The notes under the pieces: generated by a model | What the model was told of the DNA's origin: nothing | Database searches by the model: none | The model's input: only the letters and a program-made list of their open reading frames with translations | Shown here: positions 1 to 6,934 of the stretch, one piece after another | Layout: the number at the start of each line of letters is the position of its first letter | How positions within the stretch are numbered: position 1 is the stretch's first letter | Source of the DNA: JAWLDB01 sp041686915 | GTDB lineage: Bacteria > Bacillota > UBA994 > UBA5500 | Assembly: GCA_041686915.1 (NCBI GenBank) | Contig: JAWLDB010000007.1 | Coordinates: 1 to 44,607, forward strand | Direction: 5' to 3' | Length of the DNA stretch: 44,607 bases | Program-made: the position numbers and the translations under genes

Positions 1-396
1 CAGATTGAGTTGTTAATCCAAGAGATTGGACAGGGCATACAGCAGGCTGCCACCGAGATGGAACGAGCAAACCAGGCTGTAAGTGAGCAGCAGTCAGCTG
101 TAGTGCATACGGACAACGCCTTTGCCAAGATTGATCATGCGGTGTTGGAAGTCAGCAGTCAGATAGAGGAAGTTGGCCAAGCTGCTGCTGCCCTCAACCA
201 AAACGCACGTAACGTAGAGGCAGCTATTCAGAATATCGCGGCGGTAGTGGAAGAAAGCGCGGCTGGTACTGAGGAAGTCGCAGCATCCACTGAGGAGCAA
301 ACTGCTGTCATGCAGGAGATTGCTTCAGCATCTGAACAGTTGGCACTGCTTGCCACCAGGCTGCAGGAAGAACTAGGCCGGTTTAAGGTAAGCTAG
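1..396 (+). CDS. Methyl-accepting chemotaxis protein, C-terminal fragment (5' cut by window)
   Basis: The reading frame is open from base 1 to the TAG at 394-396, so only the last ~131 residues of a longer protein are present. The fragment is a continuous amphipathic coiled coil rich in Ala, Glu and Gln, with heptad-like patterns such as IQNIAAVVEESAAGTEEVAAS followed by TEEQTAVMQEI. This is the typical look of the descending arm of the cytoplasmic signalling domain of chemotaxis receptors, which lies beyond the hairpin tip and contains methylatable Glu/Gln pairs. The tip that binds CheA and CheW, and any sensor or membrane part, lie upstream of the window. It ends in LQEELGRFKVS without a CheR-binding pentapeptide. 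The ligand cannot be inferred. Family call is fairly sure. Confidence 0.85.
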   Translation, partial: QIELLIQEIGQGIQQAATEMERANQAVSEQQSAVVHTDNAFAKIDHAVLEVSSQIEEVGQAAAALNQNARNVEAAIQNIAAVVEESAAGTEEVAASTEEQTAVMQEIASASEQLALLATRLQEELGRFKVS

Positions 397-467
397 ACTT
401 TTTCGGTCTTAGGCGTTATGGATAATCCTACTTCGCGAGCAGAAACTAACTGCCAGGAGGTGGGATT

Positions 468-740
468 ATGCCCAAGACAGTTGCTGTGATGCGCGGCCTG
501 GACGAGATCGCCGAGGCGCTACGCAGAAACGGTATACGAGTGGTAGATATTGAAGACGTGAACGAGCCGATTTCGGCGATGGTCTATTCCTCAGCCATCA
601 ACTATGGGCGGCTGAAGCGCGAGCACCCGGTACCGGCTACCGAGTCGCTTGGCGGGGGAGTCGATGACCTCGTACTGATGCTGAATGCAGACAATCTTGA
701 AGTAGAAGAGATAGTGGCAAGAGTTAAGGAAATGTGGTAG
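468..740 (+). CDS. YkuS-like UPF0180 family protein
   Basis: A 90-residue acidic cytosolic protein beginning MPKTVAVMRGLDEIAEALRRNG. The ATG is preceded by a strong GGAGG at good spacing. The pattern of an N-terminal K-x-V-A-V strand, a helix, then G-I/Y-x-V-V-D-I-E and a central S-S-A-I-N-Y segment resembles the small YkuS/UPF0180 family of Firmicutes, whose function is unknown. The sequence shows no catalytic motif, metal site or membrane segment. It is a single-gene unit: a clear intrinsic terminator follows 20 bases after the stop. The family call rests on general resemblance and length. Confidence 0.6.
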   Translation: MPKTVAVMRGLDEIAEALRRNGIRVVDIEDVNEPISAMVYSSAINYGRLKREHPVPATESLGGGVDDLVLMLNADNLEVEEIVARVKEMW

Positions 741-760
741 AAGTATAGACTTAGTCCGTG

Positions 761-784
761 AGAGGGCCGTCAGGCCCTCTTTTT
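761..784 (+). terminator. Intrinsic terminator after the YkuS-like gene
   Basis: Perfect 8 bp stem AGAGGGCC / GGCCCTCT with a GTCA loop, followed by TTTT. It closes the upstream gene. Confidence 0.85.
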
Positions 785-899
785 CATGGGGGTAGTGAGT
801 CAAGGGTAATACCGCAAAATCCAAGAGGAGAACCGCGGTCGAGTAGCGAAATATGGACTGATTGACAGACTATCCAGGGAGGGGACCGCTATCACCAGA

Positions 900-1988
900 G
901 TGCTGCTTGTATTGACCGCGATTTTGGCGGTGCTACTCCTCTTCCTTTACGTCGACATTTGGTTTTATGTACAGGCCAGGCCACCACAGGCCACTGTTGA
1001 TGCACCCGTGCTACCGCCCGAAAACGAGATACCACTGTTCCCCGATCTGCAGTTCGGGTCGATTGTGAAGACCCGTGACATCTACTCTTATGAGGATATG
1101 CTGCAGGATTTGCATAACATGATTGACCAATATCCGTTGCTGACTGTCGACATCATTGGAAGCTCAGTGGAAGGTCGGGCTGTCTATCTTTTGAAGCTTG
1201 GACACGGCCCTAAGAAGATCCTAATTGATGGCTCGCATCACGGCAACGAATGGATTAGCAGCTTCTTGCTGATGACTATGGCAGAGCACTACGCCTACTA
1301 CTATCACAGTGGCCAGCCCAGCCCTCATTATGATGTGCGTCAGCTCTTGTCGGAAGTCACCCTCTATTTCGTGCCGATGTTAAATCCGGATGGGATAGAG
1401 ATAGTAGCGAATGACGGAAAACACAGTCCGAGATATGAACAGCTGGTTTACATGAACGGCGGGTCACATAACTTTATCAATTGGAAGGCAAACGCGCAGG
1501 GAGTGGATCTCAACCGGCAATACCCAACGAACTGGCATATGGCTCGGGATTATGGGCCTAAGATGCCGTCACGGGCCAACTACGCCGGCCCTCATGCACT
1601 AAGTGAGCCAGAGGTGCAGGCTATTGACCGGTTGCACCGCCAGGAGTTGTTTGACGTACAGGTGAGCTATCATTCTATGGGGAATGTGCTTTATTACTAC
1701 TACCATCAGCAGGGCGAGCAGTTGGCGCGCGACCTGCAGTTGGTGCAATTGGTCAGTAATCAGACTGGATACCCGATCAGGCACAGCTCCGGCGGTATCG
1801 GCGGTTTGGCCCGCGATCATATGGTGCAGGAATACGGTATCCCTAGTCTGATTGTGGAGCTTGGCAGGCAGAAGCCTCGGCCGTTGCTTGAGTTCCATGA
1901 CATGTGGCGCCGCAACCAGGAAGTGCCATTGTTAATCGCAGATTGGGTGCGAAAGCAGCAAAGCGCTAGAGAAAAGATGGGGGAGTAA
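900..1988 (+). CDS. M14-family zinc carboxypeptidase, membrane-anchored
   Basis: A 362-residue protein that opens with an uncleaved-looking signal anchor (MLLVLTAILAVLLLFLYVDI), so the catalytic domain is probably outside the membrane. The M14 zinc site is visible: H114-x-x-E117 in SHHGNE, and a third ligand His near 258 in SYHSMGN. The substrate-binding DLNRQYP motif and the catalytic Glu near 320 (IVELG) are also present. Such Firmicute enzymes often cut gamma-D-glutamyl-diamino acid bonds in peptidoglycan peptides, but the substrate here is inferred. The GTG start lies 15 bases after GGGAGGGG (877-884), longer than usual. No other start codon lies closer in frame. The aroQ gene follows two bases after the stop, so the two are probably co-transcribed. 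Confidence 0.85.
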   Translation: MLLVLTAILAVLLLFLYVDIWFYVQARPPQATVDAPVLPPENEIPLFPDLQFGSIVKTRDIYSYEDMLQDLHNMIDQYPLLTVDIIGSSVEGRAVYLLKLGHGPKKILIDGSHHGNEWISSFLLMTMAEHYAYYYHSGQPSPHYDVRQLLSEVTLYFVPMLNPDGIEIVANDGKHSPRYEQLVYMNGGSHNFINWKANAQGVDLNRQYPTNWHMARDYGPKMPSRANYAGPHALSEPEVQAIDRLHRQELFDVQVSYHSMGNVLYYYYHQQGEQLARDLQLVQLVSNQTGYPIRHSSGGIGGLARDHMVQEYGIPSLIVELGRQKPRPLLEFHDMWRRNQEVPLLIADWVRKQQSAREKMGE

Positions 1989-1990
1989 AC

Positions 1991-2446
1991 GTGGCGAAGG
2001 TACAAGTAATTCACGGACCAAATCTAAACATGCTCGGGCATCGCGAGCGGAACGTCTATGGACATGTTTCGCTGTTGCAGATAGACGAGTTAATTCATGA
2101 AGAAGCTCAGCGGTTAGGGCTCGAGGTGCAGATAGCACAGAGCAACAGCGAAGGTGAAATTATTGACCTCATCCATGCAGCTGTCAAGGATGTGGACTGT
2201 ATCATCATCAACCCGGGTGCTTATACCCACTACAGTTATGCCATCCGGGATGCCATCGCCGCTGCCGATTTGCCTACTATCGAAGTGCATCTGACTAATA
2301 TCTTCGCGCGCGAAGAGTTTCGCCATAAGTCAGTGATTGCACCCGTAGCGGTGGGGCAAATCAGTGGCTTTGGTTACCGCGGTTACTTGCTGGCACTTGT
2401 TGAGGCTGCCCGTTTGGCGCAGAACAGGCCGATTGCCAGCGTATAG
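1991..2446 (+). CDS. aroQ: 3-dehydroquinate dehydratase, type II
   Basis: A 151-residue cytosolic enzyme of the shikimate pathway that converts 3-dehydroquinate to 3-dehydroshikimate. Type II hallmarks are present: IHGPNLNMLGHRE with the active-site Arg and the following Tyr in NVYG, the NSEGEIIDLIH segment, INPGAYTHYSYAIRDA, and EVHLTNIFAREEFRHKS. Length matches the ~145-150 residue family norm. The GTG start lies two bases after the M14 peptidase stop, with GGGGGAG overlapping the end of that gene. It is followed by the M24 peptidase gene and efp. An aroQ-pepQ-efp order is common in Clostridia. Confidence 0.96.
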   Translation: MAKVQVIHGPNLNMLGHRERNVYGHVSLLQIDELIHEEAQRLGLEVQIAQSNSEGEIIDLIHAAVKDVDCIIINPGAYTHYSYAIRDAIAAADLPTIEVHLTNIFAREEFRHKSVIAPVAVGQISGFGYRGYLLALVEAARLAQNRPIASV

Positions 2447-2481
2447 GCGAGAGTCTAAACATAATAAGGAGGGAAACCGAA

Positions 2482-3549
2482 ATGAGCAAGCTGGGAAAAC
2501 TGAGAATAGGTCTGCAGGCAGCAGAAATTGATGCGCTGTTGGTCACCCGCCCCGAAAACCGTGTGTATATCAGCGGTTTCAAAGGTTCTTCTGCCTTTAT
2601 TGTTGTAGGGATGGAAGGGGCGTATCTTCTGACGGACTTCCGCTACGTGGAGCAAGCTAAGGAGCAGGCAGCAGAGTTTGAAGTGGTTCAGCACGCCACC
2701 CCTTGGAGCACTACACTTAACGAAGTGTTGGCCAGTGCCGGCATCAAGCGCCTGGGTTTTGAGAAGGATCATCTTACATATAGTGTCTATGAAGACTTGG
2801 AAGCCAAGCTGGAAGTTGAGCTGGTACCTGTTTCCGGTTTGGTGGAGAAATTGCGCATGGTCAAGAACGCTGACGAACTGGCTTCGATGCAGCAGGCAAC
2901 AAACATTGCCGAGGCTGCATTTGCGGAGATTCTGCCGGAAATCAAGGTCGGCAAAAGTGAGTTGGAGATTGCCTTTACTCTGGAGTTCGCTATGCGTAAG
3001 CGCGGGTCTGAACGCAACGCCTTTTCCATCATCTCTGCATCCGGTCCGCGTTCCTGCTTGCCGCACGGTGCTCCTACGGATAGGTTGCTGCAAGCCGGTG
3101 ATTTTCTTACCCTGGACTTTGGCGCAGTCGTCAATGGCTACTGCTCGGATATGACCCGGACAGCGATTTTAGGCGAACCAAGCGAAAAACAACGCGAGGT
3201 CTACAACACGGTGCTCCGGGCTCAACTGGCGGCTCAGGAAGCTGTCAAATCGGGAGTACGCGGCATGGATGTCGATAAGGTTGCTCGCGACATCATCACC
3301 GAGGCCGGCTATGGCCCGAACTTCGGCCATGGACTCGGTCACGGTGTTGGCCTGCAGGTGCATGAAGGCCCAGGTGCCGGCAGTAGGGCTGAGAATATTC
3401 TCGAGCCAGGCATGGTTGTAACAATTGAACCAGGCATCTACATTCCTGAATGGGGCGGAGTGCGCATCGAGGATATGGTAGTAGTCACAGAAGACGGCTA
3501 CAAGAACTTCAACAGCTCCAGCAAGGAGCTGATAGTCTTGCCGGTCTAG
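2482..3549 (+). CDS. M24-family aminopeptidase P (Xaa-Pro peptidase)
   Basis: A 355-residue metallopeptidase of the pita-bread fold that releases an N-terminal residue before proline, probably with two Mn or Co ions. The N-terminal creatinase-like domain spans about 1-130, with the typical VTRPENRVYISGF. The catalytic domain has all five metal ligands in order: Asp in LDFGAVVNGYCSDMTRT (two Asp), His in FGHGLGHGVG, Glu in TIEPGIYIP, and Glu in GVRIEDMV. Start ATG 2482 follows AAGGAGG. It lies 35 bases after aroQ and probably belongs to the same transcript. X-Pro dipeptidase (PepQ) versus aminopeptidase P cannot be separated by eye. Confidence 0.92.
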   Translation: MSKLGKLRIGLQAAEIDALLVTRPENRVYISGFKGSSAFIVVGMEGAYLLTDFRYVEQAKEQAAEFEVVQHATPWSTTLNEVLASAGIKRLGFEKDHLTYSVYEDLEAKLEVELVPVSGLVEKLRMVKNADELASMQQATNIAEAAFAEILPEIKVGKSELEIAFTLEFAMRKRGSERNAFSIISASGPRSCLPHGAPTDRLLQAGDFLTLDFGAVVNGYCSDMTRTAILGEPSEKQREVYNTVLRAQLAAQEAVKSGVRGMDVDKVARDIITEAGYGPNFGHGLGHGVGLQVHEGPGAGSRAENILEPGMVVTIEPGIYIPEWGGVRIEDMVVVTEDGYKNFNSSSKELIVLPV

Positions 3550-3637
3550 TGACGGGTATAGTAGCCGTACACTGAAGGGATATTGGTAATAAGGTGGGTT
3601 GTAGCCAGCCTTCTGTTAGAAAAAATGCGCCATTTCA

Positions 3638-3667
3638 TTGGCAGAACCGCTCAGTCTGCACTATAAT
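3638..3667 (+). promoter_or_regulatory. Sigma-A-type promoter for efp
   Basis: TTGGCA (3638-3643), an 18 bp spacer and a perfect TATAAT (3662-3667), 68 bases before the efp start. The 185 bp gap between the M24 gene and efp also fits a separate promoter. Confidence 0.7.
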
Positions 3668-3734
3668 ACCATTTGAAGCATTCCAACACGCCAGTTAATG
3701 GTGATAGGTGAGGAAGTACGAGGAGGTAAACTAC

Positions 3735-4292
3735 TTGATTTCTACTAACGAATTCAAAACCGGGCTAACCATCGAAATCGACGGTAACGTCTTTACCGTA
3801 GTTGATTTTCAGCATGTGAAACCCGGCAAGGGTGCGGCATTTGTACGCTGTAAGCTGAAGAACACTGAGACAGGAGCAGTACAGGAGCGCACCTTCCGCG
3901 CAGGTGAGAAGTTTGCCCGTGCCCATGTTGAGCGCAAGGAAATGCAGTATCTGTTTGATGCTGGCGATTTCTACACCTTCATGGATAACGAAACATATGA
4001 GCAGATCAATATCCCTCACGATACTCTGGGTGATGACATCAAATATCTAAAGGAAAACGAAAACATAACAGTCGTCATGTTCCAGAACAGGATTATCGGT
4101 ATCGACCTGCCTTACTATGTTGAGCTGGAAGTAACCGATACGCCACCAGGGGTGAAGGGCGACACAGCTGCTGGCAGCTATAAACCTGCAACCATGGAGA
4201 CGGGCCTTGTCATTAACGTCCCATTCTTCGTCAACGTTGGCGACAGGATTCGAATTGATACCCGCACCAAGGAATATCTCGATCGCGCATAG
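3735..4292 (+). CDS. efp: Translation elongation factor P
   Basis: EF-P relieves ribosomes stalled at polyproline stretches. The TTG start at 3735 is chosen because AGGAGG (3721-3726) sits 8 bases upstream and the product then starts MISTNEFKTGLTIEIDG, giving the standard 185 residues. A GTG at 3708 would add nine residues and place the ribosome binding site inside the gene. All three OB-like domains are present: the KOW-like N-terminal domain with the tip Lys at about residue 32 (PGKGAAF), domain II around residues 65-125, and domain III with the GVKGDTAAG signature near 145. No epmA or epmB homologue lies in the window, so the type of Lys modification is unknown. Confidence 0.97.
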   Translation: MISTNEFKTGLTIEIDGNVFTVVDFQHVKPGKGAAFVRCKLKNTETGAVQERTFRAGEKFARAHVERKEMQYLFDAGDFYTFMDNETYEQINIPHDTLGDDIKYLKENENITVVMFQNRIIGIDLPYYVELEVTDTPPGVKGDTAAGSYKPATMETGLVINVPFFVNVGDRIRIDTRTKEYLDRA

Positions 4293-4301
4293 AAAGTAAA
4301 G

Positions 4302-4325
4302 GGCGAGGGCGTAAGCGCCCTCGCC
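4302..4325 (+). terminator. Hairpin after efp, weak T-tract
   Basis: Perfect 10 bp stem GGCGAGGGCG / CGCCCTCGCC with a TAAG loop. Only ACTATTG follows, so it may be a partial or factor-dependent terminator with read-through into the aldolase-like gene. Confidence 0.55.
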
Positions 4326-4365
4326 ACTATTGCATTATCCCCGAAAAACTCTGGGAGGGATGAGA

Positions 4366-5670
4366 GTGTTACTGACTGGAAAAGAGCTAAGGGCAATCTT
4401 TCAGCACTTGTCACCGTTCGATGGCAAGGGTAACCTGCTGCCTGAAACCGAGCGCGTAACCGTTTTGGCTTCGAATGCCAACCTGCCGCTGGAGGTTCAG
4501 GGACGCGCCTTCGCTATGGCCGCTGCTCATGGCAAGCAATCTCCAATGATTGTGCAGCTTAGCTACAACTCAGCCGAAACTATTGGAAACGACCCAAACC
4601 GCATCAAGCCTTTGGGTGGAGTTGACGTCACAGTAGAGGAAGCTACCGTAGTAGCCGGCGCCAGGCAAGCAGCCACCTTACTCGAGCAGTACGCAGCCGC
4701 CTATGGCGCCAAGTTCATGGCTCTGGCGCTGGACCACTTCCAGGTCCCTAAATACGACGAACAGGCGTTGTCTGAGAAACCGCGCGAGCGCAAGCGCTTG
4801 GATCGCCGCTTGGCTGAGGCACGCATCATGCACGCGGCCGAGTACATGTATCCTGTGTTTGGCGCAGAGGCTGATCTCAATGAGCAAACCCTACGCTTGT
4901 ACATCAATTACCTGGTCAGTCCTGAGTATGCAGCCTTCCGCCGCAATTTCCTGGCGACTGTGCAGGCTGTCAAGCCTGCCTGGGGCATGATTGATACGGA
5001 AAAACTCCCGCCCATTTTAGACTTTGTCGTAACGCGCGAAATCACAGAGGCGGTACGTGAACTATTGGGTAACGATGACATGATGATAGAGGCAGAATTC
5101 GGCGCTACAGGCACCAGCGGGCAGGCCCTTGTCTACCAACAGCTTGCTCCGGAAGAGCTTGAGACCTTTGCCAAGCAAGTGGCGTGCTTTGTTACCTATA
5201 CCGGTGCAGACGGCATTGCTTATCCTATTGGTATGGAGCATGCAGCCAAGAAAGACGATAAGCATGAGCCGGACGTTGCAAGGCTGTTAGCCGTGCAGCA
5301 GGAGCTCTATAGATCAACTGGTCAGTATGTTCCGTTCGCACAACATGGTGGCACCGGAGCAGCTTCGCTCGCCCGGGGCCTGGTCGGCAAGAACAACATC
5401 AACACCTACTACCTGGTAGCAGGAGCCAATGCGCTGGCTGACCATGTAGAGGCGCATGTGGATGGCATCCGCGCAGGCGATAAGAAGTATGCGGGTGGTG
5501 GTATCTACTTGCAGATGCTGGAGGCAACAGCTGAATCGGCCCTGAAGAAACTGGCGGAGACCGGCAGTCTGGATAAAGGCCCAGAGCTAGCTCAGGCTAT
5601 TGCCAACGCCAGGACTCAACCACTGAAGAGAAGAGTCACTGGACAAAAGGACGATCCTTACGCAGAATAA
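4366..5670 (+). CDS. Enlarged class II fructose-bisphosphate aldolase-like protein
   Basis: About 434 residues, against ~285-360 for usual class II aldolases. Aldolase-type segments occur in the expected order: KQSPMIVQLSYNSAE (compare K-S-P-V-I-x-x), the D-H pair in LALDHFQVP, the E-A-E-x-G strand in MIEAEFGATG, a His in GMEHAAKK, the His-Gly-Gly in AQHGGTGAA, and NNINTYYLVAG in place of the phosphate loop K-x-N-x-x-T. Putative zinc ligands and the catalytic Asp are therefore kept, while about 100 extra residues sit between the LDH and EAE motifs. It may be an aldolase acting on a different ketose or sugar phosphate. GTG 4366 is preferred because GGAGG (4354-4358) lies 7 bases before it; the ATG at 4360 is too close. 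Superfamily call is moderately sure; the substrate is unknown. Confidence 0.65.
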   Translation: MLLTGKELRAIFQHLSPFDGKGNLLPETERVTVLASNANLPLEVQGRAFAMAAAHGKQSPMIVQLSYNSAETIGNDPNRIKPLGGVDVTVEEATVVAGARQAATLLEQYAAAYGAKFMALALDHFQVPKYDEQALSEKPRERKRLDRRLAEARIMHAAEYMYPVFGAEADLNEQTLRLYINYLVSPEYAAFRRNFLATVQAVKPAWGMIDTEKLPPILDFVVTREITEAVRELLGNDDMMIEAEFGATGTSGQALVYQQLAPEELETFAKQVACFVTYTGADGIAYPIGMEHAAKKDDKHEPDVARLLAVQQELYRSTGQYVPFAQHGGTGAASLARGLVGKNNINTYYLVAGANALADHVEAHVDGIRAGDKKYAGGGIYLQMLEATAESALKKLAETGSLDKGPELAQAIANARTQPLKRRVTGQKDDPYAE

Positions 5671-5728
5671 AAAGTGAATTGCCTATCGCGTTGATATGAT
5701 AGGGCGAATCGAGAAGGGAGGCCCGGTT

Positions 5729-6364
5729 ATGGGTAGACAGGAAGTCATACCCCGGCCTACGATAGAGAGGCTCCCGCTATATCTGCGTTGCCTGAGTCGT
5801 CTGGATGATAATGGCGTAGATGTAGTATCCTCAGAAGAGTTGGGCAGGGTGCTTGGAGTAACATCAGTGCAAATACGCAAAGATTTGGCTTACTTTGGTG
5901 AGTTTGGCCGCCGTGGCGTTGGCTATGATGTGCGTGAGTTGATTAGACAGATCAAAGAGATCTTGGGGGTTAACCGCACTCACAAACTGGCGTTGGTAGG
6001 TGCCGGGCATCTAGGTCAGGCCCTGGCGCGTTATGAAGGTTTCAGCGAGTATGGGTTTAGCGTGGGTGCGATTTTCGATGCCGACCCTTCCAAGGTTGGA
6101 GGCGATATTTCCGGCTACCTAGTTCTGCCTGCCGCTTCGCTGGAAGAAGTAGTGCGTGAACAGGAGATGGATGTTGGTGTGATTACAGTTCCTGCTTCAG
6201 CCGCCCAGAAGGTCGCTGAGCAGTTGGTCAAGGGTGGCGTTAAGGCAATTTGGAATTTCGCTCCAATCAGGCTCGAGGTTCCAGCGAATGTGGAAGTGCG
6301 TCAGGAAAACTTGACGGTCGGGCTTTTGGCTTTATCATACTACCTGGCCCATCAGGATGACTGA
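5729..6364 (+). CDS. rex: Redox-sensing transcriptional repressor Rex
   Basis: A 211-residue homodimeric repressor that binds DNA when NADH is low and releases it when NADH/NAD+ rises. The N-terminal winged helix (about 8-80) has the family signature SSEELGRVLGVTSVQIRKDL and YFGEFGRRGVGYDV. The Rossmann domain has GAGHLGQAL (about 95-103) and the conserved D in FDADPSKVGG. The C-terminal domain-swap helix ends LLALSYYLAHQ. ATG 5729 is preferred over ATG 5696 because GAAGGGAGG lies just upstream and the product has normal family length. It sits directly upstream of the hydrogenase promoter region that carries Rex-like palindromes, so local control of hydABC is likely. Confidence 0.96.
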   Translation: MGRQEVIPRPTIERLPLYLRCLSRLDDNGVDVVSSEELGRVLGVTSVQIRKDLAYFGEFGRRGVGYDVRELIRQIKEILGVNRTHKLALVGAGHLGQALARYEGFSEYGFSVGAIFDADPSKVGGDISGYLVLPAASLEEVVREQEMDVGVITVPASAAQKVAEQLVKGGVKAIWNFAPIRLEVPANVEVRQENLTVGLLALSYYLAHQDD

Positions 6365-6388
6365 AATCATAAGTATTAACTAGGGAAT

Positions 6389-6406
6389 TTGTGACAAAGT
6401 GAACAA
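6389..6406. promoter_or_regulatory. Candidate Rex operator 1
   Basis: The 18-mer TTGTGACAAAGTGAACAA matches the left half TTGTGA of the Rex consensus TTGTGA-n6-TCACAA perfectly and keeps ACAA at the right end. It lies just upstream of the -35 box. Assignment is inferred from the consensus and the adjacent rex gene. Confidence 0.5.
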
Positions 6407-6413
6407 GAGACTA

Positions 6414-6443
6414 TTGACTGTTATTTCTTTCACATGTTAGTAT
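6414..6443 (+). promoter_or_regulatory. Promoter of the hydrogenase cluster, with embedded Rex-like site
   Basis: TTGACT (6414-6419), an 18 bp spacer and TAGTAT (6438-6443). The spacer contains CTGTTATTTCTTTCACAT (6418-6435). This fits the Rex consensus at TGT-A on the left and TCACA on the right, so a bound repressor would block RNA polymerase. About 125 bases separate the -10 from the first gene. Confidence 0.5.
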
Positions 6444-6492
6444 GAAGTCGTGAAGGGGGTATCAAAATAGTCTCTTATTTTTTTGGGCTATG

Positions 6493-6510
6493 TTGATATT
6501 TTTTTCACAT
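6493..6510. promoter_or_regulatory. Candidate Rex operator 3
   Basis: TTGATATTTTTTTCACAT keeps TTG on the left and TCACA on the right of the Rex consensus. It lies downstream of the promoter within the 5' leader of the hyd operon. An additional half-site GTTCACAA follows near 6535. Confidence 0.4.
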
Positions 6511-6569
6511 AATAAGTTAAATAGTTCACAAAGTACAAAAACTCAGATAATTCCAGAGGAGGAGTTCGA

Positions 6570-6908
6570 ATGTTGACTATCGAGCAGTTGAACGAAATTC
6601 GTGACCGGGTGAAGAAGGAACTGGCTTTGAGGAGCCCGGGCGGTCGTTTGATCGTAGGCATGGGCACTACCGGGTTGGCTGCCGGTGCACGTGAGGTACT
6701 TACTGCGGCCGTGGCAGAGGTGAATGCCCGTGGCTCAAATTTGGTAGTTGCCGGAGCCGATTTGCCTGTTAGGCCGGACCAGCTGCCTGCAGTCAAACAT
6801 GTTGCTCCTTCAGGTGCAGAAACGCTATATACAAGCGTAACTGCTGCTTCCGTCCGCGAGCTGGTTCAGAAAGTTTCCGGCAAGCAGAACGTCGCGGCTG
6901 ACTCCTAA
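6570..6908 (+). CDS. HndB-like thioredoxin-fold ferredoxin homologue lacking all cysteines
   Basis: A 112-residue protein, first gene after the Rex-type promoter, with GAGGAGGAG before its ATG. The layout LxxIRxxVKKEL...RLIVGMGTTGLAAGAREVL resembles HndB, the small thioredoxin-like [2Fe-2S] subunit found with trimeric hydrogenases. In typical members the stretch reads G-x-G-T-C-G-x-A-A-G-A and a second C-x-x-x-C follows. Here the first Cys is Thr and the second pair is replaced in VAGADLPVRP. The complete protein contains no Cys at all, so it cannot hold the cluster in the usual way. The fold appears kept because the C-terminal V-T-A-A-S-V-R-E-L-V helix remains. It may be a structural or regulatory subunit. 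The role is unknown. Confidence 0.7.
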   Translation: MLTIEQLNEIRDRVKKELALRSPGGRLIVGMGTTGLAAGAREVLTAAVAEVNARGSNLVVAGADLPVRPDQLPAVKHVAPSGAETLYTSVTAASVRELVQKVSGKQNVAADS

Positions 6909-6934
6909 ATCCGACGAAAAGAGGTGGCAAGCAG

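Noticed and set aside
2455..3093. 212-codon minus-strand frame opposite the M24 peptidase
   Set aside because: Antisense shadow of a clear metallopeptidase gene with all ligands on the plus strand.
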